Translations under genes and position numbers: made by a program
Origin: Bin55 sp965205965
GTDB taxonomy: Bacteria > Pseudomonadota > Gammaproteobacteria > Pseudomonadales > Azotimanducaceae
NCBI GenBank assembly: GCA_965205965.1
Contig: CBDBHT010000006.1
Location: 372,001-436,000 of the forward strand
Direction of reading: 5' to 3'
DNA length: 64,000 bases
The notes under the pieces: model-generated
What the model was told of the DNA's origin: nothing
The model's database searches: none
The model's input: only the letters and a program-made list of their open reading frames with translations
In this document: positions 27,340 through 36,996 of the stretch, piece after piece
Position numbering within the stretch: the stretch's first letter is position 1
How the letters are laid out: the number at the start of each line of letters is the position of its first letter

Positions 27340-28739
27340 CCCAACGTTTATTTTTCCTAGGTGTTGGCGGGACACTCATGGGCAATCTTGCCATTATGGC
27401 TAAAGAAAAGGGATTCTTGATTGCAGGATCGGACGGGGAAATTTATCCACCGATGAACGAAAGACTGCGAGCGGTTGGCATCAAAGCGTTAAGAGGATTC
27501 GAAGAGAAATACTTCGAACCGAACCCCGATACCGTCATCATCGGTAATTCCAACTTGCCACGCGGTACGCAAAGTTTGGAATTCGTACTTAACAATGGCT
27601 TTCATTACATGTCCGGAGCTGAGTGGTTCGCTGCCGAAATTTTACGTGGCCGGCACGTAATCGCCATATCTGGAACGCACGGCAAGACCACAACCACAAG
27701 TATGGTTGCTTGGATCTTGGAATATGCTGGATTGGAGCCTGGATTTCTTGTGGGGGGTGCGCCTCTGAACTTCGATAGTTCAGCACGGCTCGGAGCTGGC
27801 AATTATTTCGTCGTCGAGGCAGACGAGTACGACACGTCTTACTTCGATCGACGATCTAAATTCCTGCACTATCGTCCTAATACTTTGATCATCAACAATA
27901 TTGAATTCGATCATGCGGATATTTTTACTGACTTAGCAGCAATTCAGTATCAATTTCACCATCTGATACGGTCAATTCCCAATAACGGATCCATCATCGT
28001 CTCGGACGCCGACGAAGCAATCGAAGATGTGCTTAGTCAAGGCTGTTGGAGTCCGGTTTCTCGATACGGAATTGAGCAAGAACGTAGTCGACTCGATAAA
28101 GATAGTCCCGCATCAAGCGAATATTGGCGAGCGGATTCTATCGCGCCGGATGGATCTTCCTTCGTCGTTCTTCGCAATGATAATCGAATCGGAACGGTCA
28201 GCTGGGACATGATCGGCTCGCACAACGTCTCGAACGCACTCGGAGCGATTGTGGCGGCCTGCCACATAGACGTGCCTCCTGGGAAAGCGATCGAAGCTTT
28301 GTGCCGCTTCAAAGGCGTGAAAAGACGCATGCAACATTTTGCGACGCTTGGTTCATGTCGCTTCTACGATGACTTTGCACACCATCCGACGTCAATACGC
28401 GCCACTTTACAAGCACTTCGAAACCACGTAGGTACCGAGAAAATCTTGGCCGTCATTGAACCGAGAACGCACACGATGTCACTAGGATTTTTTCGAAAGG
28501 AACTAGCGAAGTGCTGCGGACACGCTGATGAAATCATCTGGTATCGAGATGAAAACATTAAATGGGACCTAGTCGGACTGACTCAATCTTGCGTCATCCC
28601 GTCATCCATCGCAGACGACATTGACGCACTAGTGGACCGGCTCTGTGTACCCCAATCCAGTCCCTGTCATATACTGATTATGAGTAACGGTGCGTTTGGC
28701 GGCGTCTATCGAAAAATTACTAACCGTTCACAAAATTAA
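27336..28739 (+). CDS. mpl: UDP-N-acetylmuramate:L-Ala-gamma-D-Glu-meso-DAP ligase
   Basis: 467 residues from a GTG that overlaps the upstream stop. It is a Mur ligase: N-terminal UDP-binding domain (FFLGVGGTLMGNLA), ATP loop SGTHGKTTTTSMVAWIL near residue 110, EADEYDTSYFDRRSKF, and the conserved DDFAHHPTSIRATL after residue 345. The EADEYDTSYFD pattern is the Mpl type, distinguishing it from MurC. It reattaches the recovered tripeptide L-Ala-D-Glu-meso-DAP to UDP-MurNAc in cytoplasmic cell-wall recycling, which implies a meso-DAP peptidoglycan. Length and motifs are normal. Confidence 0.9.
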   Translation: MTQRLFFLGVGGTLMGNLAIMAKEKGFLIAGSDGEIYPPMNERLRAVGIKALRGFEEKYFEPNPDTVIIGNSNLPRGTQSLEFVLNNGFHYMSGAEWFAAEILRGRHVIAISGTHGKTTTTSMVAWILEYAGLEPGFLVGGAPLNFDSSARLGAGNYFVVEADEYDTSYFDRRSKFLHYRPNTLIINNIEFDHADIFTDLAAIQYQFHHLIRSIPNNGSIIVSDADEAIEDVLSQGCWSPVSRYGIEQERSRLDKDSPASSEYWRADSIAPDGSSFVVLRNDNRIGTVSWDMIGSHNVSNALGAIVAACHIDVPPGKAIEALCRFKGVKRRMQHFATLGSCRFYDDFAHHPTSIRATLQALRNHVGTEKILAVIEPRTHTMSLGFFRKELAKCCGHADEIIWYRDENIKWDLVGLTQSCVIPSSIADDIDALVDRLCVPQSSPCHILIMSNGAFGGVYRKITNRSQN

Positions 28740-29697
28740 GTTTACGAAATCCACATACAAATTCTCACTTTAAGAAGGGGCTACATCTTGCGAAAATTAA
28801 TTATTGCAACGATCGTGTGCTGCGCTTCTGTAATGATATTCGCCGACGAGACATGGAGCCCATCCGTTCATGGTGAGTGGGAGACTTTGGAAGCGATCAA
28901 TTATCTAGCCCCCGAACTTGCAGTCGAAGCAGTAAAACTGGTAAAGACTGGAAAAACCTACCGACTTGGGCGTTCTCACCGGTTGGGATTCTCCCGCCCA
29001 CGCACGGCGCAAATTCGATATCGAAACGATCACGGATATTAAATTTTGATTCTCCCCCCTACGCACGGTGCAAATATGCGATAACAATATCGCAGAGTGG
29101 CGATGGGACCGGTACTCTGATGGTCACGAACCTAGCGACCATCAATGATGATCTGCTGATCACTTGGGTAAGTATTGGAAGTCAAATTGACGGTTTGGGC
29201 CACATAGATGTTAATCACACTTACTACAATGGTTTAAAAGCCGACGACTTCGTTAACCCTTATTTCTCATAATGGATGGCTTGGGTGCGATGTATGTGCG
29301 TGTAAGTTGTTGATACCACGAAGTTGGTTGGGCTCTGCCGGGGGGAAGGGGATGGTAGCGGGGTGCGTTCGGACGGATGGGTGCGTTGGATGGCGAAAGA
29401 GGTGCGGACTTGTAGCATGCGCCTCGGGCCGTTTTGCGGGCCGCTGCGATCCGCGTGAAAAGCGGCGTGTCCCGTGAAACATGCTGTTTTCGACTGGATG
29501 CTGAGCCATGTGGGTGAGCATGCGGCGGACGTGCGTATCGTACGCCCTTGGGTCCTTGTCTTGACGATGTCCGAACGCTCCGACTGTCGGCGGGCTGGTT
29601 GCCCCGGTGGCTGTGGCGCATCGTGCGGGTGCGCAGGATGTGCCTGGGCACCGTTGGCGCAACGCGGCCGATGGGGCCGGATAGAGGAGGGCACGGG

Positions 29698-31215
29698 ATG
29701 AAGAGCCAGCACAAGCGCGGCGCGGGCCGGCTGGTGCGTTGGATGGCGAAAGGGGTCCCGTCCGATGCGGATGGAGGTGGACTGCAGTGGAGGCGAGCTG
29801 AGTTCCAACGGGGGCTCGGTACTGATGATGATGGTGGCCAAGCAGGTCCAGTTGTTCGAGCGCGTCTCGGCATGTTTCACGGATCACCGGGACCCGTCCA
29901 AGGTGGCGCATCCGCTGGAGGCGTTGTTGGGGCAGCGGATTTTGGGTCTCGCGCTGGGCTACGAGGATCTGAACGATCACGACGAGCTGCGGCGTGACCG
30001 GGTCCTGTCCACGGCCATGGAGCGAGTGGAGTGTGCGGCGCGTTCGGACTGCGAGCCGCTGGCCGGCAAAAGCACGCTGAACCGGATGGAGCTGTCGGCG
30101 AACGGGCCGGGCCGGGCGAAGGCGCGCCAGATCACCGTGGATTTCGATGCGCTCGACGAGCTGCTCGTGGAGCTGTACCTGGTTCAGGGCGAGCGGGGGC
30201 AGGACACCGAAGCGGTTGGTGCTGGACATCAATGCCACGGACGTGGAACTGCACGGCCGGCAGGAGCACCGGTTCTATCACGGGTACTACCATGCATACT
30301 GCTACCTTCCGCGGCTGGTGTTCTGCAACGGCTGGCCGGTGCGGACGGAACTGCGCACGTCGAGCGGCGATGTGGCGGCGGGCGTGGTGGAGACGATCGC
30401 GCCGCTCGTGGACCGGTTGCGGAAGCGATTTCCGCAGGTGCCGATCCTGATCCGCGCCGACGGGGCCTACTGCCGCGACGAGTGGATGACGTGGTGCGAG
30501 GCGCGGGGCGTGGATTACGTGCTAGGGCTGCCGCGTAATGATCGGCTGAAAGACCGGGTCAAGCCGTTGATGGACGATCTGCGGGACCGGTTGAAGCGGG
30601 ATCCGGACTATGCACAGCAAGCGGGTCCGCGGCTACCAGAGTTTCGACTATCGCACGCGCGACAGCTGGAGCCGCGAACGCCGCGTGATCGCCAAGGCCG
30701 AATGGCTGCCGGGACAACCGGTCGGCAACGCGGACGGGGAACCGGCTGCCAAGGCCGACGGCGGACCGGAGGCCGGCGCGGAAGGCCCATGTGCGACGGT
30801 CGGCGAAGCCCGATATAACAGTCGCTTCGTCGTCACCTCGCTCCAGAAGCCCAACGCGCAAACGGTCTACGAAGAGATGTACTGCGACCGGGGCGCGGCC
30901 GAAAACTGGATCAAGGAACAGAAGAACGATCTGTTCCTGGACCGATGCTCCAGCGGCCTCTGGAACGTCAACGCACTCCGGCTCCGGCTGAGCGCACTGG
31001 CCCATGCCCTCTATTGCATGATGAAGCACCGGCTCGAGAACCTCCCGGTATCCGCCATCCTGCGCCGGAGCCACCCATCGACGCTGCGCGAGTGCCTGTT
31101 CCGGATCCCGGTGCGCGTGACGGTGTCCACGCGGCGGATCCATCTGGCGTTCGGGTCCGCCTTCCCGTACTGGAAGGATTTCCGGTTGATCTGGGCTAGC
31201 TTGGCACCAACGTAA
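29698..31215 (+). pseudogene. IS1380-family transposase, frameshifted
   Basis: ATG 29698 follows GAGGAGG. Reading shifts near 29755 (an extra C compared with the other copy), near 30195-30215 at a G5 run (shared with the other copy) and near 30620 (an extra G). Otherwise the protein is a full IS1380 transposase: GLALGYEDLNDHDELRRD, LVLDINATDVELHGRQE, ADGAYCRDEWMTW, RFVVTSLQKP, YCDRGAAENWIKEQ, ending in WKDFRLIWASLAPT. The two private shifts are single-base homopolymer changes and could be sequencing errors; the shared one is not explained that way. Confidence 0.8.
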
Positions 31216-31218
31216 AAG

Positions 31219-31233
31219 CCCGGTGCAACCGGG
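31219..31233 (-). terminator. hairpin beyond the IS1380 transposase stop
   Basis: A six-pair stem CCCGGT-GCA-ACCGGG just after the transposase stop. On the minus strand it is followed by CTTTTA, so it acts best on antisense transcription entering the element, as in the other copy at 20624-20643. Confidence 0.4.
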
Positions 31234-32002
31234 TGCATGACGCTGGCGGCGGAGCGCGCCGACCTCCCCGCGCCCGGATGCTCAGCGATTCGTCGTCCCG
31301 CCCGCAAAAAGGCGGGGAAAACACACGCATGCCCTCCCTCCGAAGCCTTTCCGAACTCGCGACGCGACATTCCATGCCCCGTACCCACCGCATCCCGTGA
31401 AAAACATCATTTTCGACTTGGTTATGAGAAATCTGGGTTAAAACAATGGGGCTAACCAAACTTTCCGTAGATAAATTACCGCCGATCGTTTCTCGAGGTG
31501 TCTTGATTGATATGGCCGTGCATTTTCTGACTGACGTGATGATGGAAAGTATGGTGTATAACAGCGCGGAAATCAAAACACGGGCTGCGGCCCAAGGAAT
31601 ATCGATTCGAAAAGGCGACGTCGTACTATTCCACACCGGCTGGCTTTCCCTGATGGGCGTGGACGGCGCAGAATACTTATCTTCTCAAGGCGTCGTAGCC
31701 GTTGGTTCCGACACGCGGGGGCTTGAAGTTACTCCTCACGAAGACTCTAACCTGACCTTCCCAGTTCATACCTTTTTATTAGCCAAGCATGGAGTCTACA
31801 TTCTCGAGAATATAGACACGCGCGAGATTGCAGGTGACAAATCGGTTGTGTATAAATTTGTCTGCAAAAACGAAAAACGGACTGTCACGACAGACGAATG
31901 GTTAGAATCTGATGTTTCATCGGGAATGTGGAGATGCCTGGACGCGGAACCGCGTCCAGGCGCGAATCATTCATTACACAATTTATCGAAAAGGAGCAAG
32001 AA

Positions 32003-33223
32003 ATGATTCGGAAAGATTATACGCACAATGCCACGAAGAAGTTGGCATGCCATCATCTGGCGGACGATGAGGAGTTTGTGAGGCGGCTGGTGCAGGAGAC
32101 GCTCAACGAGGTTCTGGAGAGTGAGATGACGAAGTTTCTGGGAGCGGGCAAGAGCGAGCGGACGCAGACGCGTCAGGGCTACCGTTCCGGATACTACCGG
32201 CGCGATCTGACGATGAAGGTGGGCGAGATCGAACTGAGAGTTCCGCAGGAACGCAGCGGCCAGTTCAGCACGCGGGTGTTCGAGCGCTATCAGCGTTCGG
32301 AGAAGGCCCTGGTGGTGGTGCTGTCGGAGATGTATGTGCAGGGGGTCTCGACGCGTCGGGTGAGCCGACTGGCGGGGGGTCTGTGCGGTCACGAGTTTTC
32401 GCCGGCGACGATCTCGGCCATGGTGTCGAAGCTGGACGCGTCGCTGAAGGCGTTTGCGGAACGTCGGCTGGAGGAGGCGTATCCGTATGTGTTGCTGGAT
32501 GCCCGGTATGAGAAGGTGCGTGAGGAGGGCTCGGTGCGTTCCCGGGCAGTGCAGATTGCCCTCGGGATTGACGGCGAGGGTCGGCGTCAGGTGCTGGCGG
32601 TGGAAGTGGCGAACCGGGAAAGCGAGGGGTCGTGGACGGAATTCCTGTCGCATCTGAAGGGACGTGGCCTGCGGGGAGTCGAGTATGTGGTCTCGGACAG
32701 TCATGAGGGATTGAAGCATGCGATCTCGAAAGTGTTGCCGACCGCGTTGTGGCAACGGTGCTGCGTCCATTTTCTGCGCAATGCCAGGGACAAGCTGTCC
32801 CGGAGTGCTGATCCCGCGTGTCTGGAGGGTTTGAAACGGTTGTGGGGCTGTGAGCATGTCGGGGAGGCTCGTGAGGCACTGGGTGCCTGGGTAGGCCGTT
32901 GGGGCGATGAGAAAGGGTTTGGCAGGCTAGTGGAATGGGTCGAGGATCATGTCGAGGAGACGCTGACGGTGTATCGGCTGCCTAGGGAACATCGCCTGCG
33001 GATGAAGTCCACGAACATGCTGGAGCGGTACAACGAGGAGCTCCGTCGGCGCACGCGTGTCGTCCGGATCTTCCCGAACGCGGAGTCCTGTCTGCGTCTG
33101 ATCTTGGCACTTGCGGCGGAGACCCATGAGCGGTGGCTGACGGGGCAGCGTTATCTATATGGCCGGATCGGCGTGGTTCGCGCATCCGAACCGGAATCCG
33201 AGACATGGCAGGAGGCGGCATGA
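32003..33223 (+). CDS. IS256-family transposase
   Basis: 406 residues from ATG 32003, preceded by AAGGAG. It is a MULE-type DDE transposase: first Asp in VLLDARYEKV, second in VVSDSHEGLKHA, then CCVHFLRNARDKL and the Glu in NMLERYNEELRRRTRV. The other two copies have Arg, not Ser, after the second Asp (SDRHEGL). The frame is open and the length is typical of the family. It catalyses copying of its own element, probably through a circular intermediate. Confidence 0.9.
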   Translation: MIRKDYTHNATKKLACHHLADDEEFVRRLVQETLNEVLESEMTKFLGAGKSERTQTRQGYRSGYYRRDLTMKVGEIELRVPQERSGQFSTRVFERYQRSEKALVVVLSEMYVQGVSTRRVSRLAGGLCGHEFSPATISAMVSKLDASLKAFAERRLEEAYPYVLLDARYEKVREEGSVRSRAVQIALGIDGEGRRQVLAVEVANRESEGSWTEFLSHLKGRGLRGVEYVVSDSHEGLKHAISKVLPTALWQRCCVHFLRNARDKLSRSADPACLEGLKRLWGCEHVGEAREALGAWVGRWGDEKGFGRLVEWVEDHVEETLTVYRLPREHRLRMKSTNMLERYNEELRRRTRVVRIFPNAESCLRLILALAAETHERWLTGQRYLYGRIGVVRASEPESETWQEAA

Positions 33224-33248
33224 AACGCCCGAAAATTTCGCGCCGAGC

Positions 33249-33276
33249 GGAGACCCGCCCATATGGGCGGGTCTCC
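33249..33276. repeat. perfect 28-bp palindrome near the IS256 right end
   Basis: The arm GGAGACCCGCCCAT is followed directly by its complement, with no loop. It lies between the transposase stop and the right inverted repeat. No U run follows, so it may block read-through or be a protein site. In the copies ending at 17088 and 40063 the left arm is deleted. Confidence 0.7.
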
Positions 33277-33406
33277 GATCCCACTGGAAATTGCAGAAAA
33301 TTCTTGACACAACTGACAAATCTTGGGAATTCATGTTCGTGCTTGATCAACCTCGATTCGAAGGTTCGGTGCAGACGATCATTAATCCTGTAGCTATCCG
33401 CTAGCC

Positions 33407-34312
33407 ATGGACCTGATTCCACAATCTGCGGAAGAAGTTCTGCAATTTGCTCAGTCTCAAGGATGGATCAGTGGGACTTTGGTAGCCGCCGAGCCGGCGG
33501 GTGAAGGTAATATGAACCGCACGTTACGTCTTACCACAAGCGACGGGTCGATTGTTTTAAAACAAGCTACTCCTTTCGTCGCAAAATATCCTCATATAGG
33601 GGCTCCACGGAATCGCGACCGTATTGAAGCGGCGTTCTACCGAGCAGTTGCAAATACCTCCGTGGCCGCTCAAATGCCAACATTTCTAGGACACGCTAGT
33701 GAGAATCATCTTTTAGCGTTTGAAGATCTCGGTCCATCGTCAGACTGCACAACCGCATACGTAGAATCCAACTTGGGGGCGAAGATGCCTTCGCTTGTAA
33801 CTTGGCTCGGCGCACTCCATCAGATAACGGCCGAACCACCTGATTTCAACAATCGAGAGATGCGGGAACTCAATCACGAATATATCTTCATTCAGCCGTT
33901 TATTGCCAAAGACGAGAGTAGGCTGCAAAGTAAGGCGAAGCAGCTAGGAGAGTTGTACTTAGCAAACACAAACGGACCGCTTCTTCACGGTGACTTCTTT
34001 CCCGGCAGTTGGCTTAGTACTCCCAACGGACTCCGAATTATTGATCCAGAGTTTACCTTCCGTGGTCCGGTCGAATTTGATTTAGGCGTTCTACTCGCGC
34101 ATCTAGTATTCGCTGGATCGTCATTCGAAATACTTCAGAACGTCTTAAGTTACTACGATTCGGGGTGTATTGTGGACGAATCCCTCATTCGGTCCTTCGC
34201 AGGCGTTGAGATTCTGCGAAGGCTTTGGGGCGTTGCCCAATTACCAACGCTTCCTATGGACCGGGCATCTGAATGGATCGAAACGGCAAAAAACATAGTA
34301 TTAAACCCATGA
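33407..34312 (+). CDS. aminoglycoside-phosphotransferase/methylthioribose-kinase-like small-molecule kinase
   Basis: 301 residues with the fold of the APH/MTR-kinase group. Visible motifs are the glycine-rich N-terminal strand (EPAGEGNMNRTLRL), a Lys in SIVLKQATP, the catalytic loop LLHGDFFPGSWL and the metal motif LRIIDPEFTFRGPVEFDLG. HGDxxxGS together with IDPEF resembles methylthioribose kinase more than antibiotic kinases. It probably phosphorylates a sugar released from a nucleoside, because the next gene is a nucleoside hydrolase whose ATG overlaps this stop (ATGA). The gene begins two bases after the end of the broken cyclase, so all three may have been one operon. The substrate is inference. 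Confidence 0.7.
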   Translation: MDLIPQSAEEVLQFAQSQGWISGTLVAAEPAGEGNMNRTLRLTTSDGSIVLKQATPFVAKYPHIGAPRNRDRIEAAFYRAVANTSVAAQMPTFLGHASENHLLAFEDLGPSSDCTTAYVESNLGAKMPSLVTWLGALHQITAEPPDFNNREMRELNHEYIFIQPFIAKDESRLQSKAKQLGELYLANTNGPLLHGDFFPGSWLSTPNGLRIIDPEFTFRGPVEFDLGVLLAHLVFAGSSFEILQNVLSYYDSGCIVDESLIRSFAGVEILRRLWGVAQLPTLPMDRASEWIETAKNIVLNP

Positions 34313-35181
34313 AGGTGATCATTGACACCGATGTAGCAATGGGCGTCATCAGGAATGATCAACCAAGCGACGTTGACGATGCTTTTGCTATTGCCGGGGC
34401 TATCAACGCGTCCGCTATCAATCTCCTCGGAGTTACGACGGTTTCCGGTAATGCCCCTTTTGAAGACGTGAACCGAGTCGCCAACCAGGTTATACATCAA
34501 ATGCGGGCGAACGTTCCGATACTGAAAGGCGCAAGTCATGCTAAGGCTATGGATTCCAACGATGCGGTGGAATTCATTGCTGAAGGGCTGGCAAAGACCC
34601 AATTGCATATCTGCGCCATTGGACCGTTAACCAACATCGGTCTGCTTGTACGCAAGTATCCGGAAAGGATCGTGAACATAGCAAGCATCGTGTTTGTAGG
34701 CGGTAGAAGTGTTGGACGCGAGTTTTACATCGGCAATAAGGGACCCGTAGGCGATTTCAACTTCGAACAGGATCCGGTTGCCGCTAAAATGGTGCTTGAC
34801 ACCAAAATACCGTTAGTTTTGGCTGGTTTCGAGTTAACTAGCCAAGTAACGTTGACGCGCGAACACGTACAACGATTGCACGACAACGCGTCGGAAACAT
34901 GTACATACTTCGCCCAAGAGAGCAGCGCGTGGTTGGAATTCTGGATACGTGAATTCCACGAAGAAGGCTTTCATCCATGGGACTCGTCAGCTCTACATTG
35001 GTTGACCAATCCAGAATGGTTTACGTCCGAACGGCGAGGCGGGCGGATACGCACCGAAAGAGACGTTCCAAAACTGGAAACCGATAAGCACCTCCCTGAT
35101 CGTGCCGTGATTTTTCTTACGGGATTCGAGCGGGGGTGCAAAGAGCGTTTTGCGAATGCGGTCGTAGCTGGCGTGTTCTAA
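34309..35181 (+). CDS. inosine-uridine preferring nucleoside hydrolase family protein
   Basis: 290 residues, start ATG 34309 overlapping the kinase stop. The calcium-binding N-terminus is IDTDVAMG and then, after an insertion of about ten residues, DVDDAFAIAGAI; canonical enzymes have these fused as DTDPGxDDAxA. Further family segments are GVTTVSGNA, HICAIGPLTNIGLLVRKYPE, FNFEQDPVAAKMVL and the C-terminal HPWDSSALHWL. It hydrolyses the N-glycosidic bond of a nucleoside, releasing base and ribose-type sugar, in the cytoplasm. The spaced metal motif suggests an unusual subfamily. The neighbouring kinase probably uses the released sugar. Confidence 0.8.
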   Translation: MKVIIDTDVAMGVIRNDQPSDVDDAFAIAGAINASAINLLGVTTVSGNAPFEDVNRVANQVIHQMRANVPILKGASHAKAMDSNDAVEFIAEGLAKTQLHICAIGPLTNIGLLVRKYPERIVNIASIVFVGGRSVGREFYIGNKGPVGDFNFEQDPVAAKMVLDTKIPLVLAGFELTSQVTLTREHVQRLHDNASETCTYFAQESSAWLEFWIREFHEEGFHPWDSSALHWLTNPEWFTSERRGGRIRTERDVPKLETDKHLPDRAVIFLTGFERGCKERFANAVVAGVF

Positions 35182-36914
35182 AACCAATCCGACTCCGGTG
35201 TTGTAATTGAATTGTGTCCCGCTCGTATGGCGGCATCAAGCGTGCGAATCTTCGGCATGAGCTTTGCGAAGTAGAAATCTGCCAGTTTCTGCTTTCCTCG
35301 AGTACCGTCATCAGCCGTCTCCATTTTCACCCACAACCATCCGTAGATCACGTGACCCACTAAATCAAGATAGTCTACCGCGACCGCGCCCAGCAACTCT
35401 GGCGAGTGCGTGGACGAATCGATTATCCACTTTGTAAGTGAAAACAACAAATCACAGGATTCACGCACCACTTGCGAGTGCGAGTGTTCGGGCAGATCAC
35501 CGATCATTTCCTCAATGACCTCCTTCAACGTTTGACCGCCGTCAGCAAGTACTTTTCTTCCGAGCAAGTCCATTGCCTGAATTCCATTAGTACCTTCATA
35601 TATTTGAGAAATGCGGATGTCACGAACGATCTGCTCCATCCCCCATTCCCGTATGTATCCGTGACCGCCAAAGCACTGCTGCGCTAGCAGTGCACATTCC
35701 ATTCCCCTATCGGTGATAAATGCCTTTGCGACTGGAGTAAGCAACTCAACAAAGCGAAGTGAACGCGCTCTCTTTTCTGCGGACTGAGCATGGACCGACC
35801 GATCTAAATGCAGTGCTACAAACAGAGAAAATGCTCGACTCGCTTCGTTGTAAGCGCGCTGAATGAGCAACATTCGTCTTACGTCACCATGTTCAATGAT
35901 CGGATCAGCAGGCCCATCAGTATTTTTTGGGCCCGTGGCAGACCTGCCCTGCAAACGTTCTTTAGCGTACGCCGCCGCGGCTTGATACGCTCGTTCTGCT
36001 AGTCCTAATCCCTGGATGCCTATTGACAAGCGTGCGTAGTTCATCATCGTGAACATGTGCTTTAATCCCTCGTTAGGTCTACCAATCAGAAAGCCCGTCG
36101 CACCTTCATAATGAATCACACACGTGGCACTGCCGTGGATTCCCATCTTCTTTTCGATAGATCTACTCGACCAAGCATTACGTTCATTTACTTCACCATT
36201 CTCGCGAACTAGAAATTTCGGAACCAAGAACAGTGAGATCCCTTTTGTTCCGGCAGGTGAATCGGGAATCTTGGCGAGTACCAGATGAACGATGTTCTTC
36301 GCTAAATCGTGATCGCCACTGGTAATGAAGATCTTCGTGCCGGTCATTGAATACGTGCCGTCAGCTTGGGGCACGGCGCGGGTACGGATCATCCCCAAGT
36401 CGGTACCGGCATGAGATTCCGTTAACGCCATTGCCCCCGTACATTTGCCTTTGTACATTTGTGGCAAGTACGTTTCTCGAATGGACGGGTCCGCATGAGC
36501 ATCTATGCAGTACGCCGCAGCGATAGTAAGTGCAGCATAGAGCCACAGATTGACGTTGCTCCCCCAGAACATCTCTTCAAGCCCGACAGTAACGACTTTG
36601 GGCAGTCCCTGTCCGCCGTAGCTAGGATTTCCATCAGTACCGAGCCAACCACCATCAACCATTGTGTTGAATGCATCTTTGAATCCCGCGGGAGCTAAAA
36701 CCTCCCCCTCTCTCCAGTGAGCTCCTTCGGCATCAGCAGATTGATACAATGGGCTCATAACGCTAGCAACCATGTTGGCGCATTCCTGAAGAATGGTTCT
36801 TACAAGATCTTGATCCAAGTCTTGGACGTTTTGCTCAGACCTCCATTCCCGTTCGATATCCAAGACACCAAACAGAATAAACTCTAGGTTCTTTGTTGGA
36901 GGCGCGTAGTCCAT
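35178..36914 (-). CDS. long-form acyl-CoA dehydrogenase (DmdC-like family)
   Basis: 578 residues from ATG 36914 (MDYAPPTKNLEFIL); an in-frame ATG at 37061 would give an unlikely N-terminus overlapping the next gene. It has the roughly 600-residue layout shared by 3-methylmercaptopropionyl-CoA dehydrogenase DmdC and related enzymes: FAD region ALTESHAGTDLG and ITSGDHDL, then GIQGLGLAERAY, QCFGGHGYIREWGMEQ and the catalytic Glu in QIYEGTNGIQAMDLLGR, followed by an extra C-terminal helical domain. It oxidises an acyl-CoA to the enoyl-CoA, passing electrons to ETF. The exact chain length, or a role in DMSP breakdown, cannot be read from the sequence. Confidence 0.8.
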   Translation of the reverse strand: MDYAPPTKNLEFILFGVLDIEREWRSEQNVQDLDQDLVRTILQECANMVASVMSPLYQSADAEGAHWREGEVLAPAGFKDAFNTMVDGGWLGTDGNPSYGGQGLPKVVTVGLEEMFWGSNVNLWLYAALTIAAAYCIDAHADPSIRETYLPQMYKGKCTGAMALTESHAGTDLGMIRTRAVPQADGTYSMTGTKIFITSGDHDLAKNIVHLVLAKIPDSPAGTKGISLFLVPKFLVRENGEVNERNAWSSRSIEKKMGIHGSATCVIHYEGATGFLIGRPNEGLKHMFTMMNYARLSIGIQGLGLAERAYQAAAAYAKERLQGRSATGPKNTDGPADPIIEHGDVRRMLLIQRAYNEASRAFSLFVALHLDRSVHAQSAEKRARSLRFVELLTPVAKAFITDRGMECALLAQQCFGGHGYIREWGMEQIVRDIRISQIYEGTNGIQAMDLLGRKVLADGGQTLKEVIEEMIGDLPEHSHSQVVRESCDLLFSLTKWIIDSSTHSPELLGAVAVDYLDLVGHVIYGWLWVKMETADDGTRGKQKLADFYFAKLMPKIRTLDAAIRAGHNSITTPESDWF

Positions 36915-36996
36915 CATAATGTGGATAAAATAATGATCAATAATATAGACGATATTAACGTCCAGATGATGAGAATGTGCAGTTGGCTCGAGAAAA

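Larger units (their letters stand above)
29257..31437 (+). mobile_element. IS1380-family element with TTAA target duplication
   Basis: Ends are CCCTTATTTCTCATAA and, read inward from the right, CCCAGATTTCTCATAA. It is flanked by TTAA at 29253-29256 and 31438-31441. Deleting the element and one TTAA joins the cyclase codons GTT-AAA in frame, which confirms the boundaries. Length 2181 bp, including a 440-bp leader before the transposase. Confidence 0.9.
31844..33314 (+). mobile_element. IS256-family element, complete, with 8-bp target duplication
   Basis: Left end GGTTGTGTATAA, right end TTGACACAACT, flanked by GACAAATC at 31836-31843 and 33315-33322. Its excision restores the cyclase frame. 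This is the only one of three IS256 copies with both ends, an unbroken gene and a target duplication, so it is the likely active source. Length 1471 bp. Confidence 0.9.
28788..33404 (+). pseudogene. cyclase/kynurenine-formamidase-like gene split by two insertion sequences
   Basis: Three pieces make one gene. Piece 1 (28788-29256) has a signal peptide (MRKLIIATIVCCASVMIFA), KLVKTGKTYRLG and, after a frameshift near 28990-29050, TINDDLLITWVSIGSQIDG and LGHIDVNHTYYNG. Piece 2 (31438-31843) continues GLTKLSVDKLPPIVSRGVLI, GDVVLFHTGW, GVVAVGSDTRGLE and KHGVYILENIDTREIAGDK. Piece 3 (33315-33404) ends the protein (SWEFMFVLDQPRFEG, then a stop). Removing the IS1380 with one TTAA and the IS256 with one GACAAATC restores continuous frame at both joins. 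The family hydrolyses or cyclises small amides/lactones with a metal bound by the QIDG-H motif. Besides the IS insertions, the frameshift and an imperfect 34-base repeat (28987 and 29048) indicate further decay. Confidence 0.85.

Noticed and set aside
28987..29082. A 61-bp duplication as the sole cause of the cyclase frameshift
   Set aside because: Removing 61 bases still leaves the two parts in different frames, so another indel is needed.
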